Shown in pieces: positions 8,951 to 17,848 of a DNA stretch of 64,000 bases. The translations under genes were made by a program, and so were the position numbers. The notes below the pieces were generated by a model. It searched no databases, was not told the DNA's origin, and worked only from the letters and a program-made list of their open reading frames with translations. Origin of the DNA: Phocaeicola salanitronis DSM 18170 (GTDB taxonomy: Bacteria > Bacteroidota > Bacteroidia > Bacteroidales > Bacteroidaceae); the NCBI RefSeq assembly GCF_000190575.1, contig NC_015164.1:2480001-2544000 (forward strand), in the 5' to 3' direction. Position 1 is the first letter of the stretch. Every line of letters starts with the position of its first letter.

Positions 8951-11900
8951 TTACTTAAATGATTCTGATATAATGATTTGAGGATTAGAAATATCTTGGG
9001 CATCATGGTGTTGTTCTTTGTCCATTGTCTGATATTCTCCAAGTAATTCCGATATTTTGTTTTGCAAGCTATATTCGTCCTGCTTCATTTTAGAGCGGTC
9101 GTTTTTGTACTCTCGTGATAAAGCCTTCAGATAGCGGGGAAGTTGGGCATATATACCCTCATTAATGTATCCCATCAGTACATCGCATTTCGATTTCAGC
9201 TCACAGTCGGTTGTTATTTGCTTAATGGTCCGCAGGAATTTATTAGCTTCAAGTGAAGTCTTGTCAAGGTCTGTGCGATTGATAGATGATGTATCTGCAG
9301 CCTCTACATAATCGGTTGTATATTGAGCCAATGCGCTATTGACATGTTTGTAGTGTTGTTTCTCATTAGTAAATTGTGATGATTGTTCTTCGGGCCTTGC
9401 TTTGAGATACTTTACAGCTTCTAGGAAGTCAATAATTTCAATACCAGTTTGAGTAGCCAGATAAAACTCGGTCTTGACATTGGAAGAAACAAAGATGACT
9501 GACTTTCCACAATGCTTTCCCGTATCACGCATTACTCTGCTCTTCATTGGCAAAGACTTGATCTTGTGATATAGTTTACGGTCTCTGTTGTAGAGCTCAC
9601 GCACTTCACGCAATAGGGAAATTTTCTTATCGATACTATCCTTTACATTGTTGTCAAACATTTGGAACTCCTTTACAATCTCTTCCTTTGAGTAGATTTG
9701 AGCATCTTCGCCAAATGCAGAGTGAAAACCCTGTAATTTAACAAGAGCGTTTTTATAGAGTTGAATTTCCCTGTCGCCCTGTTGCGATGGGTAGAACATA
9801 TAGTTATAAATATTCGCAGCAACAGAACCGATACGGTTTACACGACCTATACGCTGCATTAAACGTGTGGCATTCCAAGGCGAATCGTAATTGACAATTA
9901 CATTGGAACGATGCAAGTTCACACCTTCTGCCAATACATCAGAAGTAATAATGATGTTGTACTTCATTGACTTACTGTCAAAATTGGCATCAAAATTCTC
10001 TTTGATAGTCTGTCCCAAGCGGTTGCGGTTGCTTGCTGTTACCATCAAAACATCTGTGCGACCTATCTCTTTTGTCAATCTATCGTATAAGTAATTCAAT
10101 GTATCGACACTTTCAGAGAACAACACCAATTTGCCAGATGGATTGATGGTCGTATCAAAAAAGACATTAGTAAGGTTTTCTCGGAACTTGTCAAACTTCG
10201 GATCATCATTCTCTTTCGCCCAATCTGCATTGAGTTGCTCCAATATCTCACGATCATGATGGAGCATTTCAAGAAAATCAGAACTAAAAGCATTGGCTGG
10301 GAAGAGAATATCTTCAGTTGCATATCCTTTTGCAATGGCATACTCGATAATTTCATCAAGTTCCATATTCTTTGCTTGCAGGTCTTTCACCTTCAAATCG
10401 GGGGCGATGATCACCTTGTCCTCATCGAACATCTTAATCATATCAGTTGTAATACGAAGAAGTGTTCGAAGCGACTTTTTGAAAGCATAGAAACTACTCT
10501 CCAATCTCTTTACCATATGAACACGGTAAATGGCAGCCAATGTCTGACCAATATGTACAGCATTCTTATACTTGCTACGATATTCAGGTTTCAAAAACTC
10601 AACAGCACGATAGCGGGCATAGGTCAGTCCCTTGCCTTCTGGATTTTCATCCGTTTTTCCATCAGTCAATTGCTTAAGCGTCTCATAGAAGCGGTTGCTT
10701 GTATCTGAGCCCATTACATACTCCAATTCATTCGGTGGCAGAATATTGGGGAATATGATACCCTGTGATTTAATATCTGCCTTATAATCGGGATCGTTGA
10801 GAATATTATTGCGTGTACGGCGTACTGTTACCTTATCAATAACCTTACTACGTATCTGCTCATAGATTTTATCAACCTCAGCAGTAACATCACGCTGGTC
10901 ACGCTCTCGCATCAATCTCTTATATTCATAGATAAGCGGAGCAAAGAAACCTTTGAGGTTGGGAACTCCGTCAATGGTACAGTTTTGGCTATTTTGGAAC
11001 AATAGTAACTGATTCTGTAAATCATCAGGGCGGTTGTTGAGCGGTGTAGCAGAAAGAAGCATTACCTTCTTTTGAGTGCTTTTCAGCAAGCCCATATTCA
11101 GGCAGGGGGATTTGCATATCTTTTGCAACTCATCATATTTGCCAGAACTGTCGCTGCGGAAACCATGGGCTTCATCGACAATGATTAAATCAAATTCCTC
11201 TTTGTCCTTGTAATTGTCTTTACTTTCAAGAACCTTTGACAGACTGCCATTAGTAATGAATTGAGTTTTCTTGTATATTCCGAAAAGTTTGAATGTATTT
11301 CGCCAGTTATCTTCCAATGCCGGGGGATATACAACGAGGATATTGGTATTTTTACCGTTAGCCTCTACAAAACGTTTGGCTATCATCGTTGCAATCATAG
11401 TCTTTCCTAACCCCACGACATCAGCAAGGAACAAACCATTATGCTGCATCAGCATCTGATACCCCTGAATAACGGCATCTTTCTGATATTTCAAATCCTT
11501 GACACCATCGGGCAACTGAATGGAGAAGTCATCTTCCACTTGGTCGCCAAATGTATCAATAAGTACTTTGATGTATAGTTCGTATGGAGTAGGCTGATAG
11601 CCCAAGTATGTATTCTTTTTGTACTCTTCAATATCTTTTGCTGTTAATGAAACAGCTTCGTTCCATAAAGTCCAAAATTCATCTGAGCAATACTTTACAT
11701 CATCAAAGTCCTTCATTGCCACATTGAGTTCATACTGTGGCGGCTGTTTGATTCCCAAACCCGAATCAGAGATATTGGAAGAGCCCATTATTACCCAACC
11801 GTCGCTATTCTCGCTATGGTTTTGTGGCAGGCATAAGTAGAATTTAGCGTGCAGATTTTTGGTTGCATGAATACGCATTTGCAAACGTCCGGAAACAAGG

Positions 11901-12244
11901 TCTTCACACATCTGCAATATGCCTTCCTCTACTTCGGGTGAGTATTGAGCGTTTACAATATCCTCCTTGAAACCGTTGTGATAGATTTCTTTTGCTTTAT
12001 CTTCATCAGCAAGCATCAAAAGAGCCTTGTTATGCTTTCGGAAAATATCATCAATATTGATACCTACCAATATCTTGATTTCTGATATATCACCTAATTC
12101 TTTACGCAACTTGAAATATCCAGATGAACGAAAGAAGCCCACAACAGCTAAAAAGCGTTCAAATGTTACCATCTCCGCCGCAATACCTTTCAACTTATCA
12201 AAAAGAGTATTACCCGGTATATTATTGAAAAACTTTGTACTCAT
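8951..12244 (-). CDS. PLD-nuclease/SNF2 helicase fusion
   Basis: A 1097-residue protein. Residues 1-200 form a phospholipase D-like domain with HAKFYL near 131 and GSSNISDSG near 153 (one HxK...GSSN half-site, as in helicase-linked PLD nucleases that act as dimers). An SF2/SNF2 motor follows: Walker A DVVGLGKTM near 278, Walker B VDEAHG near 355, LLSATPLNNR, and motif VI MQRIGRVNRIG near 800. A long charged helical C-terminus follows. ATG at 12244 (MSTKFFNN) fits the PLD start better than the one at 12274. As the first gene of an operon with an adenine methyltransferase, it is most simply read as the translocase and nuclease of a methylation-guided defence system. It resembles DISARM (drmD/drmMI) or Hma modules but lacks their other genes here. 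Confidence 0.87.
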   Translation of the reverse strand: MSTKFFNNIPGNTLFDKLKGIAAEMVTFERFLAVVGFFRSSGYFKLRKELGDISEIKILVGINIDDIFRKHNKALLMLADEDKAKEIYHNGFKEDIVNAQYSPEVEEGILQMCEDLVSGRLQMRIHATKNLHAKFYLCLPQNHSENSDGWVIMGSSNISDSGLGIKQPPQYELNVAMKDFDDVKYCSDEFWTLWNEAVSLTAKDIEEYKKNTYLGYQPTPYELYIKVLIDTFGDQVEDDFSIQLPDGVKDLKYQKDAVIQGYQMLMQHNGLFLADVVGLGKTMIATMIAKRFVEANGKNTNILVVYPPALEDNWRNTFKLFGIYKKTQFITNGSLSKVLESKDNYKDKEEFDLIIVDEAHGFRSDSSGKYDELQKICKSPCLNMGLLKSTQKKVMLLSATPLNNRPDDLQNQLLLFQNSQNCTIDGVPNLKGFFAPLIYEYKRLMRERDQRDVTAEVDKIYEQIRSKVIDKVTVRRTRNNILNDPDYKADIKSQGIIFPNILPPNELEYVMGSDTSNRFYETLKQLTDGKTDENPEGKGLTYARYRAVEFLKPEYRSKYKNAVHIGQTLAAIYRVHMVKRLESSFYAFKKSLRTLLRITTDMIKMFDEDKVIIAPDLKVKDLQAKNMELDEIIEYAIAKGYATEDILFPANAFSSDFLEMLHHDREILEQLNADWAKENDDPKFDKFRENLTNVFFDTTINPSGKLVLFSESVDTLNYLYDRLTKEIGRTDVLMVTASNRNRLGQTIKENFDANFDSKSMKYNIIITSDVLAEGVNLHRSNVIVNYDSPWNATRLMQRIGRVNRIGSVAANIYNYMFYPSQQGDREIQLYKNALVKLQGFHSAFGEDAQIYSKEEIVKEFQMFDNNVKDSIDKKISLLREVRELYNRDRKLYHKIKSLPMKSRVMRDTGKHCGKSVIFVSSNVKTEFYLATQTGIEIIDFLEAVKYLKARPEEQSSQFTNEKQHYKHVNSALAQYTTDYVEAADTSSINRTDLDKTSLEANKFLRTIKQITTDCELKSKCDVLMGYINEGIYAQLPRYLKALSREYKNDRSKMKQDEYSLQNKISELLGEYQTMDKEQHHDAQDISNPQIIISESFK

Positions 12245-12302
12245 AATTTTATATTTAATACAAAGCCCCTCCAAACAAAATACAATACATGAATTTATTC
12301 TC

Positions 12303-12477
12303 TCTTAGACAGAGGGAGATTTTAGGCTATAAGGCTGACTTGCTGATGAATTATATATAGAATTGCTAAACAATAGTTGAAATTCAATGACTTCCAAAAG
12401 AAAAACCAACGGCCGGAATTGCAGGATTTTCAATAAAATGTATAACTTTGCACAAGAGTGAGTCCCTCTGTCTAAGA
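12303..12477. repeat. 175-bp segment with 15-bp perfect terminal inverted repeats
   Basis: TCTTAGACAGAGGGA at 12303-12317 is the exact reverse complement of TCCCTCTGTCTAAGA at 12463-12477. The 145 bases between have no ORF. It sits between the helicase start and the end of the integrase gene, so it may be a MITE, or part of an attachment region of the mobilizable element. I cannot find a clear target duplication. Confidence 0.55.
12443..12450 (+). promoter_or_regulatory. -7 box (TAACTTTG) facing the integrase 3' end
   Basis: TAACTTTG on the plus strand matches TAnnTTTG. It lies inside the inverted-repeat segment and points outward to the right, where the next plus-strand start (ATG at 12481) opens only a short frame antisense to the integrase. 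Either a promoter of a gene split by integration or an outward promoter of the repeat. Confidence 0.4.
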
Positions 12478-12508
12478 AATGAATGCTTTTGCTAAACGTT
12501 CTCCAATC

Positions 12509-13711
12509 CTACAGACTTTTCAGAATTTGTGCGTTGGCTTTGTCCACTACGGAATTGTCCAATGAAGCCAGATAAATTTGCGTGGTCGCCTCGGAATCAT
12601 GTCCCATTCCTTCACTGATAACCGAAATCGGAATGTTCTTGCCTTTGGCTGCGCTTGCCCATGAATGACGGGCACAGTACATGCTAAGAGGAACGGATAT
12701 ATCGGCCAGTCTGGCTATTTCTTTCAGATTCCTGTTTATTCCGGACATGACATTCCTGTAATGCTTGTGCGTATCCTTAAAAGGGTATTTCAATACCGGC
12801 AAAAGATAAGGACTGAGGCTGTCTTCCGGGTATTTGCCGACAATCTCCTGCATACATTTTTCCCACCTGATAACCAGCCGTTGCCCGGTCTTTCGTCTGC
12901 GATACGATAAGAAGCCGTTCTGAAGATCTTTCTTTTTCAGGTGAGCCATATCTATGAACGACATGCCACGGGTATAGAAGCTGAACAGGAACATGTCCCT
13001 TGCAAATTCCAGATTAGGCTGTAAGGACAGATCCAGATTCTTCATACGCTTGATGGCGGATAATGGAACGGCACGCTTGACGGTCTTGTCCACTCCCGTA
13101 TAGACATGCCTAAAAGGATTACGCTGTTCCACCAGTTCCTTTTCCAGAGCGCGATTATATACAGCCCGAAGGATACGCATATAGAATGAACTGGTATTCC
13201 GCACGGCTCCTTTTCCATGAAGGTAGGCTTCATAAAGCTGCATCAAGTCCGAATCAATTTCGGACAGCAGAATGTCCCGATCCTGTCTGAACTGCATGAA
13301 ACTTTTCAGGGTACAGGAATAGTTTTCAGCCGTACGTATCTTGCCCATCTGTTTGAGACGGGCTATGATACCCTGCATAAAGTTGAAAAGCGACTGTCCC
13401 TCTGTATTGCTTTGAAAAGAAGCGACAATATCATCTGCCGTATATCCGGCTTTCCGGTTATCCAGCTGGCGGATAATCATGTCCATCCGTTTCAGGTCCC
13501 ACTCCATGCGTTCCTGCAAGGAAAGGAGCAGATTGCTTCGCTCCGAACTACCGACAATGATACAGCTTCCAGCTTCGTTCCATTCGTTAGTAAATATCCG
13601 GTAATCCGTCTTTAACTGACGGATTACACGGTTCTGGATAATCTGGTAATAGACGGTACCTTCCTTTCCCTCTATGGTGGAAGGTCTGAATTTCACTTTG
13701 ACACTGGCCAT
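12509..13711 (-). CDS. Tyrosine recombinase (integrase) of the mobilizable element
   Basis: A 400-residue Bacteroides-type integrase: N-terminal arm-binding domain (KVKFRPSTIEGKEGTVYYQII), SAM-like core-binding domain around residues 110-210, and catalytic domain. Box I is FSFYTRGMSFIDM, box II YCARHSWAS (tyrosine where most family members have histidine), then GMGHDSEATTQIY with the nucleophilic tyrosine. It would excise and insert the element carrying the mob genes. It starts 4 bases after the stop of the membrane/coiled-coil protein upstream, so integrase and mob genes are one minus-strand transcription unit. Its 3' end faces what should be the left end of the element. Confidence 0.9.
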   Translation of the reverse strand: MASVKVKFRPSTIEGKEGTVYYQIIQNRVIRQLKTDYRIFTNEWNEAGSCIIVGSSERSNLLLSLQERMEWDLKRMDMIIRQLDNRKAGYTADDIVASFQSNTEGQSLFNFMQGIIARLKQMGKIRTAENYSCTLKSFMQFRQDRDILLSEIDSDLMQLYEAYLHGKGAVRNTSSFYMRILRAVYNRALEKELVEQRNPFRHVYTGVDKTVKRAVPLSAIKRMKNLDLSLQPNLEFARDMFLFSFYTRGMSFIDMAHLKKKDLQNGFLSYRRRKTGQRLVIRWEKCMQEIVGKYPEDSLSPYLLPVLKYPFKDTHKHYRNVMSGINRNLKEIARLADISVPLSMYCARHSWASAAKGKNIPISVISEGMGHDSEATTQIYLASLDNSVVDKANAQILKSL

Positions 13712-13715
13712 AGGC

Positions 13716-14489
13716 TTACTTTTTAGGTTCGTCCGTAATAGACTTGTCCTTGATGGACTTCGCCTTGCTGTCCAGTTCTCTCGCGGCCTGTTCTTTCAGC
13801 CGTGCCTGCTCGGTCAATGCCGCTTGTCTTTGTACCGCTTTCTCGTAGGCTTCCACATCCTCACGCATCTGCTCGATCAGTCCGTTATCCCGGTTCGGTC
13901 CAAAGAGATTTTCAAGTTCTACAAGTTGCTCAGGGGTAGCCTCTCCTTTCATCTTGACATAACGGTACTTCAGATCATTATCGGCCTGCACGTTATCTGT
14001 CCTCACCGAAAAATAGAGAGTCACGGACAGAATCACGATTGTCACGAACATCACGAAAAAACTCCCAAGAGTGTACGGGGATTCTACACTCAGGCTGAAA
14101 TGATGGTTGATGTTGCTTGTCTTAACTGAATTCTTTCTAACTGTGTCATTAGTCTCACAAAACAAGGCTTCCACTTTCTCCTGGTGCTGACGCTGTTCAT
14201 TACGCATTTCAGACAAGACCTGTCCAAGTCTTTCCTGTGACGAGTTTTTCCTGCCCATGGAAACCATATCGTTCTTAATGGCGGCAAGTCCCTCGTATAA
14301 GCGAACCAACAAGTTGCGAAATGTCTCATGACCTTTCCGGACTTCATTCAGCACGGACTCATCCTTTTCCTTTTCATTGTTAACTGTCGGGCTGTTACCT
14401 TCCGGCAAGGGAACGGACAGCCCGTTGATTTTGTTTTCGATTCTTTCCAGGCATCCGAAGATGCTCTCGATATATTCTTCCAATTTCAT
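13716..14489 (-). CDS. Coiled-coil membrane protein of the mobilizable element
   Basis: A 257-residue protein with one strong transmembrane segment near residues 143-163 (FFVMFVTIVILSVTLYF). A helical, charged N-terminal half lies before it and an Ala/Glu/Lys/Gln-rich coiled coil after it (EAYEKAVQRQAALTEQARL). Proteins of this kind commonly follow the relaxase gene in Bacteroides mobilizable elements, but I know no assigned function. It lies between the relaxase and the integrase genes on the same strand, 49 bases after the relaxase stop. A role in linking relaxosome to membrane or in transfer is possible but is inference. Confidence 0.6.
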   Translation of the reverse strand: MKLEEYIESIFGCLERIENKINGLSVPLPEGNSPTVNNEKEKDESVLNEVRKGHETFRNLLVRLYEGLAAIKNDMVSMGRKNSSQERLGQVLSEMRNEQRQHQEKVEALFCETNDTVRKNSVKTSNINHHFSLSVESPYTLGSFFVMFVTIVILSVTLYFSVRTDNVQADNDLKYRYVKMKGEATPEQLVELENLFGPNRDNGLIEQMREDVEAYEKAVQRQAALTEQARLKEQAARELDSKAKSIKDKSITDEPKK

Positions 14490-14538
14490 ATTCCTGCAAT
14501 TTTAATGTTCATGAATAATTTGAATGGGAAAGGACGGA

Positions 14539-15468
14539 CTACAATCCGAATCCTTTCCTCTTTTGTTTCTTCTTCCTGCGTCTGCGCAAGAGTTCTTCCT
14601 GTGATAACGGCTCTTCGGGAACGGTACCGTTTGTCGGACAGAACAGTCCCGGTCCAGTACTTTCGAGAAGATGGCCTACGTCCGGTATCCTTTGTTGCAC
14701 CTTATGTTCGGATTCCTGTTGGGATTCCGAAGTCTTCCAGCTCAACCGGGCATTCAGCCTGGCAAAACTGAACTCCCGGCTGATTTGTGAAGCCTTGAAG
14801 GTCTGCCCGTCTTTGGTGAACCGGATTCCCTGTATGTCCTCCGGCTTTTTTACCTCCCTGGTACGCTTTACAAATTCCAGCCTGATGCCCCGGCGAAGCA
14901 TGTAATCGTTGAACTCTTTCCATGTTTTGGAATGCTTCAAAGCTGCCTTGACGGCATTGAAGATTTCGTATTTCACACGCTCCGAAGCATGGAGTTTCTC
15001 CACATTAGTCTTGCCCTTGCCCTCGGCGTATGTCAGCCCGTACCTGTTCTTAAGCAGTTTCGTGACGATTTCATTACGCTTGTAATCGCTTTGGGAAGAG
15101 ATTACCTTGCCGTCATATCCGATGCGGTTATAGACCAGGTGGCAGTGCGGATTGTCCGTGTTATGGTGTCTTACCAGAATAAACTGAGTGTTTTTTATCC
15201 CCATCAGCTCCATGTATTCCCAGGCTATTTTAGCCATAAACTCATCCGTCAACAATGCCTTATCCTCAGGTTTGAAGCTCAATGCAATGTGTCCGACAGG
15301 CTGTTTGATCTTCGGATTAAGCTCACGCTGGTAGTTGAAACTGTCCGTTATTTCCCGGATATTTCCCAGCAATACACCATCTGAGTCGATGATTTCCGCA
15401 TTGTCCTTGCCCATCACGTAGCGGATACAGCCACCGAAGGATTTCCCTTTCTTGATCTTGCCAATCAT
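14539..15468 (-). CDS. Relaxase/mobilization nuclease (MobB-type)
   Basis: A 309-residue relaxase. The metal-binding motif RHHNTDNPHCHLVYNRI lies near residues 101-117 (the HxDxxxxHxH-like triad of the Relaxase family), with a conserved N-terminus MIGKIKKGKSFGGCIRYVMG whose downstream tyrosines could serve as nucleophile. The C-terminus is short and ends in a basic RRRRKKKQKRKG tail. It nicks oriT and pilots the strand into a conjugation channel supplied by another element. Its ATG overlaps the end of the MobC-type gene by 4 bases, indicating translational coupling. No helicase domain is present, typical of mobilizable rather than self-transmissible elements. Confidence 0.9.
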   Translation of the reverse strand: MIGKIKKGKSFGGCIRYVMGKDNAEIIDSDGVLLGNIREITDSFNYQRELNPKIKQPVGHIALSFKPEDKALLTDEFMAKIAWEYMELMGIKNTQFILVRHHNTDNPHCHLVYNRIGYDGKVISSQSDYKRNEIVTKLLKNRYGLTYAEGKGKTNVEKLHASERVKYEIFNAVKAALKHSKTWKEFNDYMLRRGIRLEFVKRTREVKKPEDIQGIRFTKDGQTFKASQISREFSFARLNARLSWKTSESQQESEHKVQQRIPDVGHLLESTGPGLFCPTNGTVPEEPLSQEELLRRRRKKKQKRKGFGL

Positions 15469-15839
15469 GATTGCCTCCTTTCTCCTTGCCTGTACCAGAC
15501 GATAATCTCCTTGAGTTTCTGCAGGAGTTCCGTCACCGTCCTTTGGGTACGGTGGAATCCGACCTGATGGGACAGACGGGTCAGCTGGTTCAGGTTGTTT
15601 GCCATACCTGTAAGACTGCGTATGACGGCAGTTTCCTCGGCAGAGTGTCTGGCTGTTATCGTCGTCTCAAATGCTGATACGCGAAGAAATTCCGCCAGCG
15701 TGAGGTTGGCCTGTCTGCTGCGCCGGCATAGTCGCTCATAGTCTATCTTGGAGAATTTCACTGTAACGGCTTTGCTGAGTTTGCACACTCCGCTTACTCT
15801 GGGGCGTCCCCTCGGTCTGTTTTTCTTTCTGTCATTCAT
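15465..15839 (-). CDS. MobC-family relaxosome accessory protein
   Basis: A 124-residue basic protein with a GRPRVSG segment and a ribbon-helix-helix-like region (VTVKFSKIDYERLCRRS), followed by SLTGMANNLNQLTRLSHQVG, the typical MobC C-terminal signature. It binds oriT beside the relaxase. ATG at 15839 (MNDRKKNRPRG) is chosen because it begins right before the basic N-terminus. A start at 15890 would add a poorly conserved leader. The stop overlaps the relaxase start. The probable oriT hairpins lie directly upstream. Confidence 0.85.
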   Translation of the reverse strand: MNDRKKNRPRGRPRVSGVCKLSKAVTVKFSKIDYERLCRRSRQANLTLAEFLRVSAFETTITARHSAEETAVIRSLTGMANNLNQLTRLSHQVGFHRTQRTVTELLQKLKEIIVWYRQGERRQS

Positions 15840-15904
15840 ATTTTCTCTGTTTGATTTTTGATTATTCTTTTTCCCACAATCTGCGACCACCGGGAGCGGA
15901 TTGC

Positions 15905-15960
15905 CTCCACTCTTCGGGAGTGGAGCGAGGTTTTTCGGGATGCCCGAAAGATAACCTCGC
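15905..15960. other. Probable oriT hairpin region
   Basis: Two nested dyads lie directly upstream of the MobC-type gene. CTCCACTC (15905-15912) pairs with GAGTGGAG (15918-15925). GCGAGGTT (15925-15932) pairs with AACCTCGC (15953-15960) around a smaller TTCGGGA/TGCCCGAA hairpin. Position before mobC/relaxase genes and dense dyads are what oriT sites show. The nick site cannot be seen. Confidence 0.5.
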
Positions 15961-16068
15961 TAACTCCCAAAACTGAAGTTTTGTCCGTTACCCCCTCAGG
16001 TCGACTACTGACTGTCTGAATACTGTAATGACTGGAGTCAGTAAACAAGTCTGTCATTCCGGAAAATA

Positions 16069-16533
16069 TCACAGCTTTCGCCACTGCTCGAAGTCTTCCG
16101 AGTAGATTTCAAGATGCTGCCGGGCGATGTTCTCAAGCAGTCCGGAAACGCTCATTTTGCGTCCTCCCAGCCTGCGGACAAACTCGTCCAGCCTGTCACG
16201 TACCTCGCCGCTAACAAACACAGGCTTGCGGTATTCTATTCTCGGAACCTGAAGAAAGGCCTTCCGGTATTCGTCCAGAGAAAGTTTCCTCTGCCTGCTG
16301 CTTATACGACGCTGAGAAGGAGGAATGCCTTCCTCTCTTCCTGTGGGCGATTGCTGGGACTCGAATGGAACTTCGACTTGTTCTACAGACTTTGCCTGTT
16401 CTCTATTTCCGGTATCATTCAAGGATGATTCCAGGGCAGTTTCAATGCCGCCATCTGACGGGAGTATGAATGACATGTCCGTACCTGTCATAGCCTCCCA
16501 TTCTTCTTTGGTCAATTTCTTTTTTGTTACCAT
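16069..16533 (-). CDS. DUF3408 domain protein
   Basis: A 154-residue protein with a low-complexity polar N-terminal half and a C-terminal DUF3408-like domain: RKLSLDEYRKAFLQVPRIEYRKPVFVSGEVRD then LGGRKMSVSGLLENIARQHLE. The family is found almost only in Bacteroidales conjugative and mobilizable elements, next to mob genes; the C-terminal part resembles a ribbon-helix-helix DNA binder. It is the first gene of the minus-strand mob unit and may help relaxosome assembly or regulation. The probable oriT lies between it and mobC. Confidence 0.82.
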   Translation of the reverse strand: MVTKKKLTKEEWEAMTGTDMSFILPSDGGIETALESSLNDTGNREQAKSVEQVEVPFESQQSPTGREEGIPPSQRRISSRQRKLSLDEYRKAFLQVPRIEYRKPVFVSGEVRDRLDEFVRRLGGRKMSVSGLLENIARQHLEIYSEDFEQWRKL

Positions 16534-16996
16534 ACATTTTTGATTTTAATCGGTTTACTCACTGGTCTCGGTGCGCACCTTGACTCGTTGTCGTGAGCAA
16601 AGGAAGTTTGTATAGTGAACAGAATCAAGCAAATGGAGATACTGTGGCAATTATGTTACCCTATGCACTATACCGATTGGACAGTCGGTGCTTCCTGCCG
16701 TGATTTGCCGGAGTGATTCCTACAAACAAGATTGTTCAAGTGGATTCTGTTTATAAAAAAGGCTCATTGTATGCAGTTGAGATGTAACATGATGTCATTC
16801 CGGGTAACGCATCGTCACCGGTCTGAAAATCCATTGCAGTGTAATTTCTACTGCTTTTATTTGCAGTGGGAACAGAAAAAACGGTCATATTTCCTGCTGA
16901 AAAATAAGACGACGAGACATGATGGAATGTCGGCTGTAAAAGACCTGTTCTGTTCCGAAAATCAGAATATATGTTTAACTGAAAATAAAGAAGACA
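16534..16996. other. Divergent regulatory gap of the mobilizable element
   Basis: 463 bases between the mob operon (leftward) and two HTH genes (rightward). It contains a small dyad ACCGA/TCGGT around 16673-16690 and a separated GTATAGTG/CACTATAC pair (about 16610-16675). I see no consensus -7 box and no convincing ORF on either strand. Confidence 0.35.
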
Positions 16997-17308
16997 ATGG
17001 AAATCATCAGCTTTGAAAAAAGGACTTTCGAGGAGATTGCCGCCAAGTTGGATCGTTTCGTGCAGCGGGTGGAAAGCCTGTGCCGTGAACACGGCGGAAA
17101 GGAAACAAGTGAATGGATGGACAACCACGAGGTTTGCCGCAGGTTGCGTATCAGTCCGAGAACCTTGCAGACCTTAAGGGATAACGGGACGCTTGCCTTT
17201 ACCAAAATCGGGAACCGGACTTACTACCGTCCTGATGATGTGGAGCGAGTAGTCGGAAACGTGGAGGACAAACGCAAGGAAGCCCGTTGGAAAGGAAAGA
17301 CCATTTGA
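16997..17308 (+). CDS. Small helix-turn-helix protein (excisionase-like)
   Basis: A 103-residue protein with a helical N-terminus and a MerR/excisionase-type HTH: NHEVCRRLRISPRTLQTLRDNGTLAFTKIGNRTYYRPDDVER. This is the HTH_17 pattern of small DNA binders that act as excision factors or element regulators. It is followed 16 bases later by a paralogous gene, a doublet commonly seen at this place in Bacteroides mobilizable elements. It is likely to regulate mobilization or excision; the DNA target is unknown. Confidence 0.8.
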   Translation: MEIISFEKRTFEEIAAKLDRFVQRVESLCREHGGKETSEWMDNHEVCRRLRISPRTLQTLRDNGTLAFTKIGNRTYYRPDDVERVVGNVEDKRKEARWKGKTI

Positions 17309-17324
17309 GTGAGTTTCAAGAATA

Positions 17325-17657
17325 ATGTATAACCAATATCAAACACGTATGAGTAATGAAATCAGAGAAAAGGACCACGAGTGGGTAAAGACATTCCACT
17401 CGAATTTCGACAGGCTGTTGACCCTGCTCGAAAAGTTGTTGGAAAAACGGCAACCGTCTGCCTATGGCGATGAGTTGCTGACAGACAAGGAAGTGGCATA
17501 CCTGTTGAAAGTGAGCCGGAGAACCTTGCAGGACTACCGCAACAACGGCATTCTGCCTTACACACAAGTAGGCGGCAAGATTCTCTACCGGGCTTCTGAT
17601 ATAGAAAGAACCCTGATGAAAGGGTACAAGGAGGCGTACAGATACAAAAGGAGCTAA
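17325..17657 (+). CDS. Second small helix-turn-helix protein (excisionase-like)
   Basis: A 110-residue paralogue of the preceding protein: a helical start, then LLTDKEVAYLLKVSRRTLQDYRNNGILPYTQVGGKILYRASDIER, again the HTH_17 pattern. Start ATG at 17325 follows the previous stop by 16 bases; an internal ATG at 17349 is an equally possible start. A terminator-like hairpin follows at 17777. With its neighbour it is probably a heteromeric or sequential regulator of element excision. Confidence 0.8.
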   Translation: MYNQYQTRMSNEIREKDHEWVKTFHSNFDRLLTLLEKLLEKRQPSAYGDELLTDKEVAYLLKVSRRTLQDYRNNGILPYTQVGGKILYRASDIERTLMKGYKEAYRYKRS

Positions 17658-17776
17658 TAGCCCAAGCGTCCCCGCAAAGAACACGCAAGGATTTTGATTT
17701 TTCTGGAGGGAGCGCAGTTGACCGCCTGCCCATTTTATTTGTGTTTCTAAAAAATAGCCTTTCTGAATGATAAAAT

Positions 17777-17829
17777 AACAGCATATAGAATTGGACCCTA
17801 TTTGAACCAATCCATATGCTGTTTTATCT
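17777..17829 (+). terminator. Rho-independent terminator after the HTH genes
   Basis: AACAGCATAT (17777-17786) pairs with ATATGCTGTT (17814-17823), with additional inner pairs ATTGG/CCAAT, and is followed by TTATCTTTTTCTTC. It ends the HTH transcript on the plus strand. Confidence 0.6.
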
Positions 17830-17848
17830 TTTTCTTCTGACTTTTCCG

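Noticed and set aside
5877..12244. Calling the helicase/methyltransferase pair DISARM
   Set aside because: No drmA, drmB or drmC gene is present, and the PLD domain is fused to the helicase rather than separate.
14328..14771. Plus-strand frame inside the mob region
   Set aside because: It overlaps antisense both the coiled-coil protein and relaxase genes and has no family features.
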